From Oleidesulfovibrio alaskensis DSM 16109 (GTDB lineage Bacteria; Desulfobacterota; Desulfovibrionia; Desulfovibrionales; Desulfovibrionaceae): a DNA stretch of 64,000 nucleotides. Below, in pieces: positions 15,367 through 23,860 of this stretch. Each line of letters begins with the position of its first letter. The stretch's first letter is position 1. Where the stretch lies: contig NZ_AXWQ01000007.1 in assembly GCF_000482745.1 (NCBI RefSeq), forward strand, positions 124,001 through 188,000. The letters are read 5' to 3'. A model generated the notes under the pieces. The model was not told the origin of the DNA. It worked only from the letters and a program-made list of their open reading frames with translations, and did no database searches. The position numbers and the translations under genes were made by a program.

Positions 15367-17861
15367 ATCCCATTGAGAAACTGTGTAGGGACGAGGCCGG
15401 CAACTCTGCCGTGCTTCAGGGGAACATCGCTTTTGCCGTGGGCTGCGTGCGCGCCGGCATCCATGCCGCGGACGGTTATCCCGGCACACCCAGTTCCGAA
15501 GTGATAGATAAAGGCCTTTCGCAGGTGCAGGACATGATCGCCGTGGGATGGTCCGTCAGCGAGGCCGTGGCCGCCGGTGTGGGGCACGGACATTCTCTGG
15601 CCGGACGCGACTGCGTCGTGACCATGAAAATACCCGGCCTGTATCAGGCGGGTGACATATTCACCAGCGTGGCCACCTATACCGCTGACCGCGGCGGGCT
15701 GATATTTTATGTGGCCGCCGACTATACACCCAGTTCCACGCAGCACGTCATCGACCCCCGCTACCTGTACAAAAGCTGCTTTGTTCCCGTTTTCGAGCCG
15801 CGAACCCATCAGGAACTGCACGAGTCGGCGCTGGTGGCGGTGGAAATAGCCCGCCGGTTCAATACGCCCGTGGTTATCCAGCCCAGCGGCGTGCTGTGCC
15901 ACAGCGAAGGCCTCGTGCGCATGATGCCCGTCACTTCCCGCGAGCCTGCTCCGGTGTCTCCGCTGCGGCTGCAGAACTCTCTGCCCGTGTTTGCCCGCGC
16001 CAACTACGACAAAGTTATGGCCGAACGCATGCCCGGTCTGCTGGAAATGGTGGAGCAGAGCCCCCTCAATGTGCATATCAAAGGTTCGGGCAAGCGCGGT
16101 GTCATCACCCACGGCATCAACTCCATGTACATGGATGAGTACCGGGCGCTGTTCGACAACGACATCGATATCCTCTCGCTGGGATTCACCAACCCGCTGC
16201 CCATGGAAAAAATCCGCAATTTCTGCGAATCCATCGAAGGCGAAGTGTTTGTCATCGAGGACGGCTACCGCTTTATTCAGGAAGCATGCGGTGCCGCAGG
16301 TCTGAAGGTGACCGGCAAGGAAGAATACAGCAACGTGACGGAATGGACGCCTGCCAGCATTGCGGCATTTCTGGGCCAGCAGGCCGCGGCGGCTCCCCGT
16401 CCGCAGGCTGCGCCTGTGCCGCGTCCGCCCATGATATGCGCCGGATGCCCGTACCGCCTGTTCGGCGAAGTGGTTGCCCGTATGAAGCGCAAAGGCGAGA
16501 TTGAAGCCGTTTTCGGTGACATAGGCTGTAATACGCTGCTGTATTTTCTGGGTGCGCTTGATACAGGCCTTGCCATGGGCGCCAGCGAAAGCAAGCGTAC
16601 CGGCTATGTTCTTTCCAAGCCCGAATCGGTGAGCAAATGCATCAGCCTGCTGGGCGACGGCACAGAATGCCACAGTGGCATGGATGCCACCAGAAATGCC
16701 GTGTTCCGCAACGTGGCCGGTGTAAAGGTGGTGCTGGACAACGAATGGACAGCCATGACCGGCGGTCAGCCCGGTCCTACTTCTCCCGTCAACCTTGCGG
16801 GCGACCCCACACGGTTTGATCTTGTGGCATCGCTCAAGGCGCAGGGGGCGGAAGTGGCGCTCATCGACGCATACGACATGAAAAGCGTGCGCAAAGGGCT
16901 CAGGGCAGCGTTGAAAGCCGCGGAAGACGGCACCTTTACCACGCTTGTCATCCGCGGCACCTGTATCCGCAAGGTACCCGCAGCCGATTACGGCCAGAAG
17001 CTTATCGTGGATACCGAAAAATGCGTACAGTGCGGCGCGTGCAATATCTGCTCGGGCATTCAGCCTGATGAAAACGGTGTGCCTTTCTGGAACAACCTGT
17101 GCACCGGCTGCGTTTCCAAGACTCCGGCCTGTCTGCAGATGTGCCCCAAGGGTGCCATAGCGGTGGATACCGAATGCAGCACCGGCGCCTGTGCCGAAAA
17201 GCCCGTACTGCCCGAAGCTCCTGAACATATCGATGTGCCTGTGCTTACCGATGCCCAGCGTCCCGCTCGTCTCAGCCTCGGGATCCGCGGTGTGGGCGGG
17301 CAGGGCAACCTGTTCTTCGGCAAGGCGCTGGCGCAGATGGCGTTCATCGCCGGTTACGGCGAAAAGAATATCCTGAAGGGCGAAACCCACGGTATGGCCC
17401 AGATGGGCGGTCCCGTCATTTCCACATTTGCCTGCGGCGACGTGCACAGCACCCAGTTTGTGCCGGGTACGGCTGATGCGCTTATCGTCATGGAGCAAAG
17501 CGAAGTGCTGCGCCCCGGTTTTCTTGATATGCTGCGCCCCGAAGGCACTGTTCTGCTGGCGGAAACCGTCATTGTGCCGCAGGGCTTCGACCCGGAAAAA
17601 TACCCCACCAGACAGGCCATTGACGAGCTGCTTTCGGGCTGCAACGTGGTGCGTATCGACGTGCTGAAGATGGCCCTTGCACTGGGAGACGAACGCGGCC
17701 GCTGCGCCAACGTGGTCATGCTGGGTGCGCTCAGCAGGCTGTCGCCGTTTGACGCCTTCCCCGTTGAGGTATGGCTGCAGGCGCTTAAAAAAGTCAGCCC
17801 CCGTCCCGCGGTATGGACACTGAACCACGCCGCCTTTCTGCAGGGGCGCACACTGGTGTAG
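15363..17861 (+). CDS. iorA: Indolepyruvate:ferredoxin oxidoreductase, fused alpha and beta subunits
   Basis: Oxidatively decarboxylates aryl pyruvates (from Trp, Phe, Tyr) to aryl-acetyl-CoA, reducing ferredoxin. At 832 residues it combines both subunits. N-terminal pyrimidine-binding domain (DGYPGTPSSEV, about 38-48); thiamine-diphosphate domain with GDIGCNTL (about 385) and GDGTECHSGMDA (about 430); ferredoxin domain with CVQCGACNIC (about 554) and CTGCVSKTPACLQMCPKGA (about 580); and from about 639 the IorB/gamma-type domain (GIRGVGGQGNLFFGKALAQMA). Usually IorA and IorB are separate genes, so this is a fusion. GTG start with GGAGG upstream. The acyl-CoA synthetase gene follows after a terminator, completing the pathway to free acid and ATP. 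Confidence 0.93.
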   Translation: MNPIEKLCRDEAGNSAVLQGNIAFAVGCVRAGIHAADGYPGTPSSEVIDKGLSQVQDMIAVGWSVSEAVAAGVGHGHSLAGRDCVVTMKIPGLYQAGDIFTSVATYTADRGGLIFYVAADYTPSSTQHVIDPRYLYKSCFVPVFEPRTHQELHESALVAVEIARRFNTPVVIQPSGVLCHSEGLVRMMPVTSREPAPVSPLRLQNSLPVFARANYDKVMAERMPGLLEMVEQSPLNVHIKGSGKRGVITHGINSMYMDEYRALFDNDIDILSLGFTNPLPMEKIRNFCESIEGEVFVIEDGYRFIQEACGAAGLKVTGKEEYSNVTEWTPASIAAFLGQQAAAAPRPQAAPVPRPPMICAGCPYRLFGEVVARMKRKGEIEAVFGDIGCNTLLYFLGALDTGLAMGASESKRTGYVLSKPESVSKCISLLGDGTECHSGMDATRNAVFRNVAGVKVVLDNEWTAMTGGQPGPTSPVNLAGDPTRFDLVASLKAQGAEVALIDAYDMKSVRKGLRAALKAAEDGTFTTLVIRGTCIRKVPAADYGQKLIVDTEKCVQCGACNICSGIQPDENGVPFWNNLCTGCVSKTPACLQMCPKGAIAVDTECSTGACAEKPVLPEAPEHIDVPVLTDAQRPARLSLGIRGVGGQGNLFFGKALAQMAFIAGYGEKNILKGETHGMAQMGGPVISTFACGDVHSTQFVPGTADALIVMEQSEVLRPGFLDMLRPEGTVLLAETVIVPQGFDPEKYPTRQAIDELLSGCNVVRIDVLKMALALGDERGRCANVVMLGALSRLSPFDAFPVEVWLQALKKVSPRPAVWTLNHAAFLQGRTLV

Positions 17862-17875
17862 GCCCATGTGATACC

Positions 17876-17910
17876 AAGGCCCGGAGTGTGACGCTTCGGG
17901 CCTTTTTTTA
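17876..17910 (+). terminator. Rho-independent terminator after iorAB
   Basis: Stem AAGGCCCG / CGGGCCTT with a 13-base, partly pairable loop, followed by seven T. It lies 14 bases after the iorAB stop and 40 bases before the acyl-CoA synthetase start, so that gene needs read-through or its own promoter. Confidence 0.85.
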
Positions 17911-17949
17911 CCCCGCAACACACTGTAAAAAATTTGAAAGAGCCTCCGC

Positions 17950-20412
17950 ATGAGCATGACCATTCCCATTGATTATTCGCGCATAACGGATCTGTTCCGC
18001 ACCGCGCGGGAAGAAGGCCGTGATTTTCTGTATGAGTACGAGGTCTACACCCTGCTTGCCAGTTCCGGAGCGGAAACCCCGCCGCGGGCGAATCTGATTC
18101 CCCGCGGGGCCAGACCCTCGGACGAGGAACTGATGGCCATTCCCGGAGACAGGGCCGTGCTCAAGATTGTCTCGCCCGCCATTGTGCATAAGACCGAAGT
18201 GGGCGGAGTGCGCATTGTGGAAAAAACGCCGGACCGCATCCGCTCCGCCATGCGGCGCATGCTGTATGAAGTGCCGGAGAATTTTGCCGCCTGCATAGAA
18301 CGCGACCCCGACCATGCCCCGCTGCCGTACAGAGGCCTGCGCGGAGAAACATTACAGGCTGCCATCAGCAGAGACCTGAAGGGGGTACTGCAGGTACAGT
18401 TCATGCCGCCGGATTCCGGTGCGTTCGGCAATGAACTTATTGTGGGCCTGCGGCGCACGCGCGAGTTCGGAACTGTGATAAGCGCCGGTCTGGGCGGTAC
18501 GGATACCGAGCTGTATGCCGAGCGCTTCCGCAAAGGGCAGGCCGTTGTGGCCGCGTCCACCCAGCTGACGGACGAGGATGCTTTTTTCGAGCTGTTCCGC
18601 AAAACCATTTCGTATCGCAAGCTGGCCGGTCTGACACGGGGACAGCAGCGCATTGTCACCGATGAACAGCTGGTGGAATGCTTCGGGTCGTTCATCCGCA
18701 TGGCACGTTATTTTTCCGACGCCAACCCGCAAGCGCCTTTTGTCATTGATGAGCTGGAAATAAATCCCTTTGCATTCAGTGATTACCTGATGGTGCCGCT
18801 GGACGGCCTGTGCCGTTTCAGTGAACCGGCACAGCCGGCCAACGTCCGGCCCGTGGCAAAAATAGACAGACTGCTGCACCCGCGGTCGATCGGTATTGCC
18901 GGTGTTTCAGCTTCCCGCCGCAATTTCGGGCGTATTATTCTGGAAAACGTGCTCAACGAAGGTTTCGGGGCTGAAAACGTCACGGTGTTCCGTCCCGGTG
19001 CTGCTCCGGGCGATACGCAGGAAGGCGTACGCGTGCTGCCGGAACTGGCCGCGCTGGGGCTTGATGCGGCAGGCGGCAAGGTGGCGCCGCAGAATGCGCT
19101 TGATCTGTTTGTAGTGGCTGTGGGGGCACAGCAGGTGCCCGATATGGTGGATGAGATCATCAGACTGGGGGCTGCCCACAGTGTTATGCTCATACCCGGC
19201 GGCATGGGTGAAACAGAAAACAGCCGTGAACGTGCGGCGCGCGTCATAGCGCGCATCAACGATGAACACGGCAGGGGCGACGGCGGGCCGGTGTTTCTGG
19301 GCGCCAACTGCATGGGGGTGGTTTCCCGTCCGGGCCGGTATGATACATGGTTCATTCCGGAGCAGAAACTGCCCAAGGACAGAAGCGGCACCTGCCACAG
19401 GGCCGCGCTTGTCAGCCAGAGCGGCGCGTTCATGCTGCACCGCAGCAGCCAGTGCCCCGAACTGAAACCCGCCTATATGATATCCATGGGCAACCAGACA
19501 GACCTGACGCTGGGAGACATGGTCACATATTTCAAGGACAGCGATGCGGTGGATGTCATCGCTGTATACGCCGAAGGATTCAATGATCTTGACGGGCTGG
19601 CATTCTGCCGCGCTGTGCGCGAAGCTGTCATAGCCGGAAAGGAAGTTGTTTTTTACAAGGCCGGGCGCACGCCGGAAGGCCGCAGCGCCACCAGCGGACA
19701 CACTGCTTCGCTGGCCGGCGATTATATGGTCTGCGAAAGCTGCGTACGTCAGGCCGGAGCCATTGTTGCCCGCACCTTTACCGAGTTTCAGGAGCTTTTT
19801 CTGCTGGCGGAGAAGCTGTACGGCAAAAAAGTGCGCGGCACCCGGCTGGCGGCTGTGAGCGGAGCGGGCTTTGAGGCCGTGGGCATGGCGGACTCCATCC
19901 AGTCCGACGATTACCGCATGGAACTGGCGTCGTTTTCCGCTTCAACAGTGGCAGCCATAAGCGAACTGCTGCGTGGCAAAAAACTTGATGCGCTGGTTAC
20001 GGTAACCAACCCGCTGGACATCAATCCCGCCGCCGATGACGAAGTGCACGCCGAAGTGGCCCGCCTGCTGGCGGCAGACCCCGCTGTGGACGCCGTTGTC
20101 ATCGGACTTGACCCGCTGTCACCCGCGGTGCACACGCTGGACAGTCCCGATGTGCCGGATTTTTCCATTCATGAAGAAGGTGCCGTGACACGCCGCATCA
20201 TACAGGTGGCTGCCTGCAGTGATAAGCCCGTGGTGGGCGTGGTGGACGGCGGCAGGTTGTTCGACCCCATGCGGGCGCAGGTGCTGGCCGGCGGAGTGCC
20301 GGTGTTTTCCGTATGCGACAGGGCTGTCTCTTCACTGGCTGTGTACATAGAAGGCAGGCTGCGGGCGGACATACTGCGGGCCTGTGTCCATGACAACAGC
20401 TGCAACGGCTGA
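17950..20412 (+). CDS. Acyl-CoA synthetase (NDP/ADP-forming), fused with beta domain first
   Basis: Converts acyl-CoA, ADP and phosphate to acid, CoA and ATP by way of a phosphohistidine; with IorAB it would conserve energy from amino-acid-derived acyl-CoAs. The 820-residue protein starts with the ATP-grasp (beta) part (about 1-290; KIVSPAIVHKTEVGGVRI near 72, and LEINPFAFSDY) and continues with the CoA-binding alpha part (from about 308, HPRSIGIAGVSASRRNFGR) and ligase domain, with the catalytic-type His in SGHTASLAGDY (about 583). This beta-alpha order is the reverse of the alpha-beta fusion common in bacteria and archaea. Acyl group preference (acetyl, aryl-acetyl, branched) cannot be decided. 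Confidence 0.9.
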   Translation: MSMTIPIDYSRITDLFRTAREEGRDFLYEYEVYTLLASSGAETPPRANLIPRGARPSDEELMAIPGDRAVLKIVSPAIVHKTEVGGVRIVEKTPDRIRSAMRRMLYEVPENFAACIERDPDHAPLPYRGLRGETLQAAISRDLKGVLQVQFMPPDSGAFGNELIVGLRRTREFGTVISAGLGGTDTELYAERFRKGQAVVAASTQLTDEDAFFELFRKTISYRKLAGLTRGQQRIVTDEQLVECFGSFIRMARYFSDANPQAPFVIDELEINPFAFSDYLMVPLDGLCRFSEPAQPANVRPVAKIDRLLHPRSIGIAGVSASRRNFGRIILENVLNEGFGAENVTVFRPGAAPGDTQEGVRVLPELAALGLDAAGGKVAPQNALDLFVVAVGAQQVPDMVDEIIRLGAAHSVMLIPGGMGETENSRERAARVIARINDEHGRGDGGPVFLGANCMGVVSRPGRYDTWFIPEQKLPKDRSGTCHRAALVSQSGAFMLHRSSQCPELKPAYMISMGNQTDLTLGDMVTYFKDSDAVDVIAVYAEGFNDLDGLAFCRAVREAVIAGKEVVFYKAGRTPEGRSATSGHTASLAGDYMVCESCVRQAGAIVARTFTEFQELFLLAEKLYGKKVRGTRLAAVSGAGFEAVGMADSIQSDDYRMELASFSASTVAAISELLRGKKLDALVTVTNPLDINPAADDEVHAEVARLLAADPAVDAVVIGLDPLSPAVHTLDSPDVPDFSIHEEGAVTRRIIQVAACSDKPVVGVVDGGRLFDPMRAQVLAGGVPVFSVCDRAVSSLAVYIEGRLRADILRACVHDNSCNG

Positions 20413-20444
20413 CGGAGGCACTCTGTCCGGCCTGTTGACATTCA

Positions 20445-20475
20445 GCGGCCGCGGCATCAGTCGCGGCCGCATTTT
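20445..20475 (+). terminator. Hairpin terminator after the acyl-CoA synthetase
   Basis: Perfect 9-bp stem GCGGCCGCG / CGCGGCCGC with an eight-base loop, followed by a short ATTTT. The T-run is weak, but the position 32 bases after the stop fits a terminator. Confidence 0.65.
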
Positions 20476-20740
20476 CATAGAACTGCGGACGGAGTGGCAT
20501 GCTGTGTAAAGCCGATGTGACAGTGGCGGCCAGTGCGGTCGGTGCGGCCGGTGTGTGCTGCACAAAACCATTCCGTTGTTCTGTGTTCCCGCGCATACGG
20601 TCACGTTTCTGCTTCCGGCGGCGCTGCAGACACTCTTTGTCGCCCTGCCGGGCATAGTGCGGGGGGCTGCCTGCCATGGCTGCCCTGCGCAGTCCCAAAG
20701 CGCGGTCTGATTTTTTTATATCTATCCAGTCGGCCTTCCC

Positions 20741-20780
20741 GGGCGGCGCGGGCTGTAAAGACGCCTGTGCCGCCCTTTTT
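20741..20780 (+). terminator. Orphan rho-independent terminator
   Basis: A 13-bp stem (GGGCGGCGCGGGC with GCCTGTGCCGCCC, two G-U pairs) and nine-base loop, then five T. It lies 330 bases beyond the acyl-CoA synthetase stop and after that gene's own terminator, so it may end an unannotated small transcript. Confidence 0.75.
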
Positions 20781-21060
20781 ATATGCGGCACGCAAGTCCG
20801 TCACGGCATAGAGCAGTATCCGTGCGTGCGGTACCTGATGGCGTCTGTACCGGCGTTACCTTTATTTTTTGCCGTAAACACACATGTACTTTATGATTGA
20901 TAGTCAAGATGAATGGCGTGAGTGCATGCTTGAACTGTGTTCATGCAGCAGTTTTTTACAATGCATAAAAATGACTTGTCCTTTTTATCTGTACGGGAGT
21001 AAGGCAGGCGTGTCCGTAAGCCAAGTGTAAAATGCGGCTGCTACGGAATGCAACAGCAAC

Positions 21061-21087
21061 GCCGGAATGCAGTTACTGCTTTCCGGC
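21061..21087 (+). promoter_or_regulatory. Hairpin in the fdhF leader
   Basis: GCCGGAATGCAG and CTGCTTTCCGGC pair in 11 of 12 positions around a three-base loop, ending about 12 bases before the GGTGG ribosome site and 23 before the start codon. No T-run follows. It may affect translation or stability of the formate dehydrogenase mRNA. Confidence 0.5.
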
Positions 21088-21110
21088 ATACTGCGTACAG
21101 GTGGTAAAAG

Positions 21111-23270
21111 ATGAAAGAAGTATTAACAACGTGTCCTTACTGCGGTACAGGGTGCGCTTTTTACCTTCAGGTGCATGACGATACTGTGACAGGAGTCCGT
21201 CCGGCCGTCAGCAACACGGTGAATAAAGGCAGGCTGTGTTCCAAGGGGCATTTCGGCTTTGATTTCATTCACCATGGTGACCGGCTGAAAACTCCGCTTA
21301 TCCGCAGGGATGGCCGGCTGGTGCCCTGCAGCTGGGAAGAAGCCTACGATTGTATCACATCGCGGCTTTCAGAGATTATCCGTCAGAGCGGGCCCGATGC
21401 CGTGGCAGGATTCAGTTCCGCCCGTTGTACCAACGAAGAAAATTATCTGATGCAGAAGTTCATGCGTGCGGCCGTCGGCACCAATAATGTCGACCACTGC
21501 GCCCGTCTCTGACACGCTCCCACCGTGGCCGGTCTGGCCGCAGCATTCGGAAGCGGAGCCATGACGAATTCCATTGATGAACTGGAGAGCATGGGGGCCG
21601 GCGATGTGATTTTTGCCGTGGGTACAAACACCACGGAATGCCATCCGGTCATAGGGGCCAATATGCTTCAGGCCGTGCGTCAGGGGGCCCGTCTGGTGGT
21701 GGCCGACCCGCGCGCTGTTACGCTTGCGGCGCACGCCGCGGTGTGGCTGCGTCTGCGTCCCGGCACTGATGTGGCGCTGCTGAACGGCATTGCTCATGTG
21801 ATTATTTCCGAAGGTCTTGCCGACGAGGCATTCATCGCGCAGCGCACCGAAGGATATGCGGCGTTCCGCGAAACCGTGCTGCGCTGCACGCCGCAAAAGG
21901 CATCGGCAATCACAGGCGTACCGGCGGACGACATCCGCTCCGCGGCACGCATTCTGGGCTGCGCCGCCAACGTCTCCACCTATTACACCATGGGCATCAC
22001 GCAACACACCTCCGGCGTGGACAATGTGCGCGCCGTGGCCAACATCGCGCTGCTTACCGGTAATGCGGGGCGGCCGGGTACAGGGGTCAATCCGTTGCGC
22101 GGACAGAACAATGTGCAGGGCGCATGCGATATGGGTGCCCTGCCCGATGTTTTGCCCGCGTACCAGCGTGTGACCGACCCTGCCGTGCGTGAGCGCTTTG
22201 CGGCCGCGTGGGGCAGAGAAGTTCCCGGAAAGCCGGGGTTGCGCATACCTGACGTGCTGCACGGGCTGGAACACGGCACTGTGCGGGCTTTGTATGTTTT
22301 TGGTGAAAATCCCATGCGCAGCGATCCTGATGTGGGCCATGTGGAACACTGTCTGGACGCTGCGGAGTTTCTGGTGGTGCAGGATATTTTTCTTACCGAG
22401 ACAGCCGCAAAGGCGCATGTGGTGCTGCCGGGAGCGTCCTTTGCCGAAAAGGACGGCACGTTTTCCAGTACCGAACGCAGGGTGCAGCGCATCCGCAGGG
22501 CGGTGCCCCCCGCAGGCGGCAGCCGCCCGGACTGGCAGATACTCAGCGAGCTTCTGACCCGTATGGGGGCAGGGCCGGAGTATGGTTCGCCGGAGGAAAT
22601 ATTTGACGAAATGCGGGCGCTGACCCCCAGTTACGCAGGCATAACCTATGCCCGTCTGGAAAAGGGCGGCCTGCAGTGGCCTTGCCCGGATGTTGATCAT
22701 CCGGGCACGCCGGTGCTGCACCGGAACGCATTTATGCGCGGCCGGGGGGCTTTTCTTGCCGTGGAGCACCGTGAACCGGCGGAACTGCCGGATGACGCGT
22801 ATCCGCTGATGCTGACCACCGGAAGGGTTGTTGCCCATTATCATACCGGCACCATGACCCGCCGCTGCTGGGGGCTGAACGGCGTGGCCCCTGAAGAGCA
22901 GGTGGAGCTGCATCCTGACGATGCGGCGCCTCTGGGAATAGCCGACGGCGATATGGTGCGGCTCACTTCGCGCCGGGGCAGTATGACCGCGCGGGTGCAT
23001 GTGACCGAAAAAACCATGCGCGGTCTGGTCTTTGTCACATTCCACTACAGCGAAAGCTGCGGCAACGTGCTGACCAACAGCGCGGCAGACCCTGAAACAG
23101 GCACCGCGGAACTGAAAATATGTTCGGTGCGCGTGGAAAAAGCAGACCGGCAGGGCCCCTGTCCGGCGGATACCGCCGAACGGCGGCCGGTGGCGGCTGC
23201 TCAGAAACACTATTCCGAACCGGCGGTGCATCCTGCCGGAACACCGGAGAAAATATGCAATCCCAGTTGA
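21111..23270 (+). CDS. fdhF: Formate dehydrogenase H-type, selenocysteine-containing (UGA at codon 134)
   Basis: Cytoplasmic molybdenum/tungsten bis-MGD enzyme oxidising formate to CO2. The frame is interrupted only by TGA at 21510-21512 inside DHCARL-U-HAPTVAG, the hallmark active-site context of FdhF (selenocysteine followed by His), and continues in frame to give about 719 residues, the family length. The N-terminal [4Fe-4S] site uses Cys8, Cys11, Cys15 and Cys43. Further on are the molybdopterin domain (GAGDVIFAVGTNTTECHPV, NNVQGACDMG) and the C-terminal MopB-binding domain (MLTTGRVVAHYHTGTMTRR). No Tat signal, so it is soluble. It overlaps the next ferredoxin gene by 16 bases and heads a formate-hydrogen lyase-like cluster. 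Confidence 0.95.
21510..21550 (+). promoter_or_regulatory. Bacterial SECIS element of fdhF
   Basis: Starts with the selenocysteine UGA. Twelve bases on, GTGGCC and GGCCGC pair around the loop GGTCT; E. coli fdhF uses the same GGUCU sequence in the apical loop recognised by SelB. Stem geometry and distance from the UGA fit the bacterial model. Confidence 0.85.
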
Positions 23271-23860
23271 GTGATTTTGTGGTGGCAGATGCCTCGCGCT
23301 GCATAGGCTGCCGCGTGTGCGAGGTGGCCTGCGCCGTGGCGCACAACGCTACAGGCAAGGAACACCCCGTGGCCGGCAATCTGGACAGCCCGTTGCTTCC
23401 CCGTCTGTATCTGGTGCGCACGCCGCTGGCCACAGCCCCTGTGCAGTGCCGTCACTGCGAGGATGCCCCCTGCGCTGCAAGCTGCCCCGCAGGTGCCATC
23501 AGACGTAAGGACGGCGCACTGGTGGTGGAAGAGGCCCGCTGTGTGGGCTGCAAGACCTGTATGCTGGCCTGCCCGTTTGGCGCCGTGGAACTGGTGCCTG
23601 TATACGCGCAGGGTCGTGCCGTCATGCAGACCGTGCAGACAGAGGACGGGGGTGTATGCACGGTTTCTCCGGTCATGGTGGCCGTCAAATGCGATATGTG
23701 CACCGGCAGGCAGGCAGGACCGGCGTGTGTGCAGGCCTGCCCCTGCGGCGCTTTGCGCATGGCCGCGGTGAGTGATCTGCGCCGCAGACGCTGCGCGCAG
23801 GCTGCGGCCGGACTGGCAAAATACGTGACGGCATTGCATCCGGAGGACGGAAGGTCATGA
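23255..23860 (+). CDS. hydN: HydN/HycB-like 4Fe-4S electron-transfer protein (first copy)
   Basis: Small iron-sulfur protein (201 residues) carrying electrons between formate dehydrogenase and hydrogenase. It has sixteen cysteines in four clusters: CIGCRVCEVAC, CRHCEDAPCAASCP, CVGCKTCMLACPFGA and CDMCTGRQAGPACVQACP, the HycB/HydN/DmsB-type arrangement. The ATG inside the end of fdhF, preceded by CCGGAG, is the conserved start; earlier in-frame starts lie deep in fdhF. The stop overlaps the hydrogenase start (ATGA). Confidence 0.92.
   Translation: MQSQLSDFVVADASRCIGCRVCEVACAVAHNATGKEHPVAGNLDSPLLPRLYLVRTPLATAPVQCRHCEDAPCAASCPAGAIRRKDGALVVEEARCVGCKTCMLACPFGAVELVPVYAQGRAVMQTVQTEDGGVCTVSPVMVAVKCDMCTGRQAGPACVQACPCGALRMAAVSDLRRRRCAQAAAGLAKYVTALHPEDGRS

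Larger units (their letters stand above)
20476..21110. other. 635-base intergenic region before fdhF, candidate small RNA plus 5' leader
   Basis: No protein gene is convincing. The first part is GC-rich and ends in a strong terminator with no gene before it (20741-20780), implying that something is transcribed here. The second part (about 20870-21110) is AT-richer and must hold the fdhF promoter; I found no clean sigma70 or -24/-12 (sigma54) element. Confidence 0.4.

Noticed and set aside
15327..17969. Very long minus-strand open frame opposite iorAB
   Set aside because: Antisense frame of a strongly coding high-GC gene; His/Gly/Ala-rich translation with no domains.
20533..20900. Open frames in the gap before fdhF
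   Set aside because: Overlap the orphan terminator, have no good ribosome sites and resemble translated non-coding GC-rich sequence.
20920..20936. Possible sigma54 -24/-12 site (TGGCGTGAGTGCATGC)
   Set aside because: The GC of the -12 element is displaced by one base and the TT is missing; not convincing.
21525..23270. Second half of fdhF as an independent gene
   Set aside because: The apparent start has no ribosome site and lies five codons after an in-frame UGA in the conserved selenocysteine context, with a SECIS hairpin; it is one gene.
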